A stretch of DNA of 64,000 nt from Colwellia sp. PAMC 21821 (GTDB lineage Bacteria; Pseudomonadota; Gammaproteobacteria; Enterobacterales; Alteromonadaceae). The notes below the pieces were generated by a model. It ran no database searches. It saw only the letters and a list, made by a program, of their open reading frames with translations, and was not told where the DNA came from. Made by a program: the position numbers and the translations under genes. The stretch covers positions 1,860,001 to 1,924,000 of the forward strand of contig NZ_CP014943.1 in the NCBI RefSeq assembly GCF_002077175.1. The letters run 5' to 3'. Within the stretch, counting starts at the first letter, position 1, and each line of letters begins with the position of its first letter. Positions 59,728 to 64,000 of the stretch are shown one piece after another.

Positions 59728-62700
59728 ATGCTCAAAACCACTGTTTGCTCCCTACTATTCTTTTTTGTTCTTTGTTTTAAGCTGCACGCTGAAACCAAGG
59801 CAAATTTCATCTTTTCTTCTGCAACACTTAATCAGCAACTTTCTCAAAAAACTATTCGGCAAGTATTTCAAGATAGTACTGGCTATTTATGGGTAGTAAC
59901 CCAAGAAGGCGTAGCTCGATACGATGGTTATGAACTGATTAAATTTGTTCATGATCCTCGCAAGTACAACTCCATAAGCTCAGATAATGTTCGTGCGATA
60001 ATTGAAGATAACAAAAATCGTTTATGGATAGCCACGGACGGTGGTGGATTAAACCTATTTGATGCAGCAACGCAAAGTTTTACTGCCTGGCAAAGCAATA
60101 CTACTTCTCAAGCCTTACCTTTATCTAATCGTATAATGAGTATGATGTTAGATGAAAATGGCGATATTTGGCTAGGTTACAATAGCGGTAATTTTAGCCG
60201 CTTTCAGCCCGACACCATGACTTTTGAACATTTCAACACACAAGACTTAATCCCAGAACTCAATAAAGAAGCATTTATAACCTCTTTTGTAGAAGAAACC
60301 AACTTCATCTGGCTCGCCACTGATGGCAATGGATTGTTAAAACTAAATAAAAAAAATAAGCAATTAGTACGCATGCATACTGGCTCTGTTTCACCCTTTT
60401 TTAGCGATCGCTTAAGTAGTCTATTTATAGATGTGCAACAAAGGCTTTGGGTAACTAGCGTAGACGCAGGTGTGGCAGTAGCCGATCCACAAAGGTTAAG
60501 GTTTACATCTTGGCAACATCAAGAAAATCAGAAGTCTAGCGTCCCTGCTAATCACGTTTACACCGTATTTCAAGATAAGCAACAACGCATTTGGATAGGC
60601 ACTGAACAAGGCGTGGCTATTTGGAACGGCAGAAACAATTTTGATACATTTAATACTGATAATGGCCTAAGCAATAATTTGGTTTTATCAATATTACAAG
60701 ACCCATCTGGGTTAATGTGGTTTGGCACTTATAATGGTTTAAGCAAAAGCTCTGAGGTGCCTTTTAAACATATAGATTCTGGATTAGCGAATAATACTAT
60801 TTTAGGCTTTGCTGAAACAAAATCCTCAAGTGGGGAAGTAGCAATTTGGGTAGCAACTTATGGTGGTTTAACGCGCTTAAACAGCGATGGCAATGTACAA
60901 CAAATTATTAACAAAGACAGTGTTCCGGCATTAAGCGATGCACGGGTGATGACCGTGCGAGGTGATGGTAATACGCTATGGTTTGGTACTCGAGGGGGAG
61001 GGCTAAGTAAGCTAGATGTTGACACACAGCAAATCACTAATTATATAAATGACCCTGACAATCCCCACAGTTTAAGCTTTAACAGCGTAATTAGTATATT
61101 CCAAGACGAAGCCGGCAACATATGGATCGGCACATTTGGTGGAGGTTTGAATTACTTGCCTGTGGGCAGTGATAAATTTATCCACTACCGTAATGATGAA
61201 AATAACCCACGAAGCATCAATAGTGATTATGTGCTTGCAGTATATCAACTGCTCAACGGAAAAATCGTTGTTGGTACTACCGTTGGAATTAATCTGCTCG
61301 ATCCTGTTAACTTAGACTTTGACCACATTGAGCATCAACCAGATAACGTTGATAGTTTATCTGCACCAATGGCATGGGCTTTTTATCAAGACTCTATGGC
61401 CCAGTTGTGGGTCGGAACTCAAGGTGGAGGGCTAAATAAATGGCTGCCAAAGGACTTTAATGCACTAAACAATAGTTTCACACACTTCGATAGCTTAAGT
61501 GGATTGCCTAGCAGCCATATTTACTCTATTCAGGACGATGATAATGGCAACCTTTGGTTGAGTAGCACCGCAGGATTAACAAGATTTAACAAACAATCAG
61601 GAAAATTAAGGCATTTTGATAGCTACCAAGGCTTAAAGGAAAGTGATTTCAACTTTGGCGCAGGTTTCAAAGATAGTAACGGGAATATGTACTTTGGCGG
61701 CAATGCTGGCGTAGTGCGTTTTCATCCTAACGATATTAAAGATAACCAAGTTGTACCACCGGTAGTGTTAGTTCGAGTAAAAAAACTCAACGAACAAGTA
61801 TGGTTCGATGTACCGTATGACGACCTTAAAGCTTTAGAACTAGATTACAAAGACTACTTTATTTCTTTCGAATTCGCTGCCCTCGATTATAACGCCCCTG
61901 GTTTAAATCAATATCGGTACAAATTAGATGGGCTAGATTCAGATTGGATCGAATTAGAGAATAGGCGTTTAGCAACATTTACTAACTTACCTTCGGGCGA
62001 CTTTACCCTTAGAGCACAAGCCAGCAATAACCAAGGTTTATGGAATACTACCGGTATTTCACTGCCCATTACGGTATTGCCGCCACCATGGAAAACCGTT
62101 TGGGCATATAGTTTGTATACCCTTGTAGTCATTTTAATTTTGCTCTATTTCATTTGGCGATATAGACAAAAACGCTTACTTGAGTTGCAACAACTCATCA
62201 AATTAGAAGCAACCGTAGAAGAACGCACTAAAGACCTTCGACTTGCTAACGTTCAGCTTGAAATCAGCATGCAAGAAACTGAAAAAGCCCGACAAATTGC
62301 CGAACAAGCGAGTAAAGAAAAAAGCGATTTCTTAGCGATCATGAGTCATGAAATTCGAACACCGATGAACGGTGTGTTAGGTATGACAGAAGTGTTACTT
62401 AGCTCAGACCTTAAACCTAAACAACAACATTTTGCACAATTGGTTTATCGTTCAGGTCGTTTATTACTAGATTTACTCAATAACATTTTAGATTTTTCTA
62501 AATTAGAAGCTGGTAAAGCAACATTAGAGTCAGTGCCAACCGACCTAGAAGCACTCGTTGAAGAAGTGTGTGATTTATTTAGTGAGTCTGCATTTAACAA
62601 GGGCATTCATGTTAATGCTATTTTATCGCCCGAACCATTACCTCTCGTTTATGCTGACCCGGCTAGATTACGCCAAATTATTGCAAACTTAACCAGTAAT

Positions 62701-64000
62701 GCGATTAAGTTTACTGAGCGTGGTGAAGTTAATGTCAGTGTTAAGCGCGTTGTATGCTATCAACCGCATGAAACTCAGCTAAGCGACACAGCACAATACA
62801 ATGGCTTTGAAATCAGTATAAAAGATACCGGTATTGGTATGGCGCCAGATCGCCAACAAAAAGTATTTGAAATGTTTACCCAAGCTGATGCATCTACCAC
62901 CAGAAAATATGGCGGTACAGGGTTGGGTTTAGCTATTTGTAGACAGTTAACAACATTAATGGGTGGTAACATTGGCGTGCAATCGAATTTAGGCGAGGGC
63001 AGCCGCTTTAGTCTCGAAGTCGATTTACCCATTGTAGGAAACCCAGTTATTGAACATGAACCCATGGCTGATTGCCCAACAGTGCACTTAGTAAGCCTTA
63101 ACGGTGGTTTAGGTACAGCAGTTGCTAATATGTTGCTCAAGTTAGGAATAAAAGCAGTTCATGTACAACGGGTAAATGCACAGTTAGCCTCAGCCAAAAA
63201 TGGTTTGTGGATCAGCCTATCAGAGCACGAAGCTGCAATTAAACATGCGAGCATTCCCCTTGAGCGCTGGATTTGCTTGTTACCTTCATCACAATGGCAA
63301 GAGAACGACCAACGTAATATCTTGCCATTGCCGGTGCATTTTAGTGGTTTACGCAATAGTTTATATGGCGCCTTAGGAATTGAAAGCGCTGAACAAAAAT
63401 CAGGTACCGACGATCACCGTAACCATCAAACATTTAACGCTAATATTTTAGTGGCAGAAGACAGCCTAACGAATCAAGAAGTGGCAAAAAGCATGTTAGG
63501 TATGTTGGGTTGTGAAGCTTGGTTAGCTGACAACGGTGCGGAAGCGGTTGAGCAAGTAAACTTAAAACAGCCTGATCTGGTGTTAATGGATTGCCAAATG
63601 CCTATTATGGACGGATACAAAGCAACAGCAGAGATAAGAAAAAACTGGCCAGATATTCCTATTGTTGCACTGACAGCTGGCATGGGCGACGACCTGCGCC
63701 AACAGTGTCTTGAATCAGGCATGAATGGCGTTATGACTAAGCCGTTTTCGTTACGAGAACTTGAGCAAACACTCCTAAAATACTTAGCCGTGTCGAGCCT
63801 CCCTTTAGCCAATGACCATGATAATACAGCTGATCCGAGGATAGAAATAGAGCCTACTCCAAAAGCTAACGCTGGTGTTAGCGAGCTAATAAGCGCTGAA
63901 GATATTGAAAGTGATGAAGACGAAACTGTGTTAATTGACATGGCAGCTGTCGATACGCTTTTGAGAATTAGTAAAGGTACCGGCAACCCTGTATTTAATC
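59728..64000 (+). CDS. Two-component-regulator propeller hybrid sensor kinase (partial, runs off right edge)
   Basis: An open frame of at least 1424 codons from ATG 59728. The signal peptide is CSLLFFFVLCFKLHA. Repeated two-component-propeller motifs fill about residues 30-680 (for example IRQVFQDSTGYLWVVTQEGV, ENKNRLWIATDGGGLN-like and GTFGGGLNYL). A Y_Y_Y domain follows, then one membrane segment near 795. HisKA has His874 (FLAIMSHEIRTPMNGVLGMT). The HATPase has ANLTSNAIKFT, KDTGIGM and GTGLGLAICRQL. A receiver has Asp1288 (LVLMDCQMPIMDG). The last residues, DMAAVDTLLRISKGTGNP, look like the start of an HPt domain. It resembles sensors of polysaccharide or peptide availability. I checked in-frame spacing of the domain motifs; the C-terminus is outside the window. 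Confidence 0.92.
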   Translation, partial: MLKTTVCSLLFFFVLCFKLHAETKANFIFSSATLNQQLSQKTIRQVFQDSTGYLWVVTQEGVARYDGYELIKFVHDPRKYNSISSDNVRAIIEDNKNRLWIATDGGGLNLFDAATQSFTAWQSNTTSQALPLSNRIMSMMLDENGDIWLGYNSGNFSRFQPDTMTFEHFNTQDLIPELNKEAFITSFVEETNFIWLATDGNGLLKLNKKNKQLVRMHTGSVSPFFSDRLSSLFIDVQQRLWVTSVDAGVAVADPQRLRFTSWQHQENQKSSVPANHVYTVFQDKQQRIWIGTEQGVAIWNGRNNFDTFNTDNGLSNNLVLSILQDPSGLMWFGTYNGLSKSSEVPFKHIDSGLANNTILGFAETKSSSGEVAIWVATYGGLTRLNSDGNVQQIINKDSVPALSDARVMTVRGDGNTLWFGTRGGGLSKLDVDTQQITNYINDPDNPHSLSFNSVISIFQDEAGNIWIGTFGGGLNYLPVGSDKFIHYRNDENNPRSINSDYVLAVYQLLNGKIVVGTTVGINLLDPVNLDFDHIEHQPDNVDSLSAPMAWAFYQDSMAQLWVGTQGGGLNKWLPKDFNALNNSFTHFDSLSGLPSSHIYSIQDDDNGNLWLSSTAGLTRFNKQSGKLRHFDSYQGLKESDFNFGAGFKDSNGNMYFGGNAGVVRFHPNDIKDNQVVPPVVLVRVKKLNEQVWFDVPYDDLKALELDYKDYFISFEFAALDYNAPGLNQYRYKLDGLDSDWIELENRRLATFTNLPSGDFTLRAQASNNQGLWNTTGISLPITVLPPPWKTVWAYSLYTLVVILILLYFIWRYRQKRLLELQQLIKLEATVEERTKDLRLANVQLEISMQETEKARQIAEQASKEKSDFLAIMSHEIRTPMNGVLGMTEVLLSSDLKPKQQHFAQLVYRSGRLLLDLLNNILDFSKLEAGKATLESVPTDLEALVEEVCDLFSESAFNKGIHVNAILSPEPLPLVYADPARLRQIIANLTSNAIKFTERGEVNVSVKRVVCYQPHETQLSDTAQYNGFEISIKDTGIGMAPDRQQKVFEMFTQADASTTRKYGGTGLGLAICRQLTTLMGGNIGVQSNLGEGSRFSLEVDLPIVGNPVIEHEPMADCPTVHLVSLNGGLGTAVANMLLKLGIKAVHVQRVNAQLASAKNGLWISLSEHEAAIKHASIPLERWICLLPSSQWQENDQRNILPLPVHFSGLRNSLYGALGIESAEQKSGTDDHRNHQTFNANILVAEDSLTNQEVAKSMLGMLGCEAWLADNGAEAVEQVNLKQPDLVLMDCQMPIMDGYKATAEIRKNWPDIPIVALTAGMGDDLRQQCLESGMNGVMTKPFSLRELEQTLLKYLAVSSLPLANDHDNTADPRIEIEPTPKANAGVSELISAEDIESDEDETVLIDMAAVDTLLRISKGTGNPVFN

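Overview
The window reads as chromosomal DNA of an AT-rich marine gammaproteobacterium of the order Alteromonadales, most likely Colwelliaceae (Colwellia/Thalassotalea-like). This is an inference from conserved gene blocks (lptM|cyaY; hemC-[hemD]-hemX-hemY; ubiD-fre; rho/trxA/rhlB/gppA; tatABC-tatD-GGDEF-hemB; ftsYEX|rsmD and rpoH), from protein families common in that group (DUF2982, SapC, large TonB receptors, many c-di-GMP proteins) and from scattered MITE-like repeats. No rRNA, tRNA, CRISPR array or prophage was recognised.

Layout. 1-5.4 kb: partial lptM, divergent cyaY, and the haem block hemC-hemX-hemY. The hemD expected between hemC and hemX is present only as a frameshifted remnant carrying a 210-bp MITE. 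A convergent arfA (ribosome rescue) carries a hairpin just before its stop codon. 5.5-11.6 kb: a DUF2982 protein, an S9 peptidase, a large palindromic MITE, and fre and ubiD. 12-16.8 kb: rho and trxA on minus, rhlB and gppA on plus, with two further copies of the first MITE family. 17-26 kb: a minus-strand run tatA-tatB-tatC-hypothetical-tatD-GGDEF-hemB, a divergent envelope protein and a GAF-GAF-GGDEF-EAL protein. 26-34 kb: a TonB-dependent receptor, a group II intron reduced to about 0.87 kb and lying directly behind the rpoH terminator, rpoH, then ftsY-ftsE-ftsX with rsmD divergent.

34-42 kb: a serine hydrolase, a eukaryotic-type S-adenosylmethionine decarboxylase (TTG start), a YjaG/DUF416 protein, a 628-residue coiled-coil protein, a SapC-family protein and a small secreted protein whose stop codon lies in a 14-bp perfect hairpin. 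42-48 kb: a same-strand phosphorelay cluster: NtrC-type regulator, 69-residue stand-alone DHp-like protein, CHASE3-type histidine kinase, Rcp1-type single-domain regulator and a REC-HK-REC-REC hybrid. 48-57 kb: a stress and envelope group: hemerythrin-like protein, outer-membrane phospholipase A, a phosphatase/diacylglycerol-kinase fusion, MscS channel, entericidin-like lipoprotein, katG and a DUF2254 membrane protein. 57-64 kb: a secreted subtilisin with a tandem EGFIWR tail, then a giant propeller-type hybrid sensor kinase running off the right end.

The most noteworthy items are the hemD pseudogene inside an otherwise intact haem operon, the ORF-deleted group II intron at a terminator, the solitary DHp protein in the phosphorelay cluster, the subtilisin repeat tail and the phosphatase-lipid kinase fusion. 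All family assignments were made by reading the translations; no database search was run.
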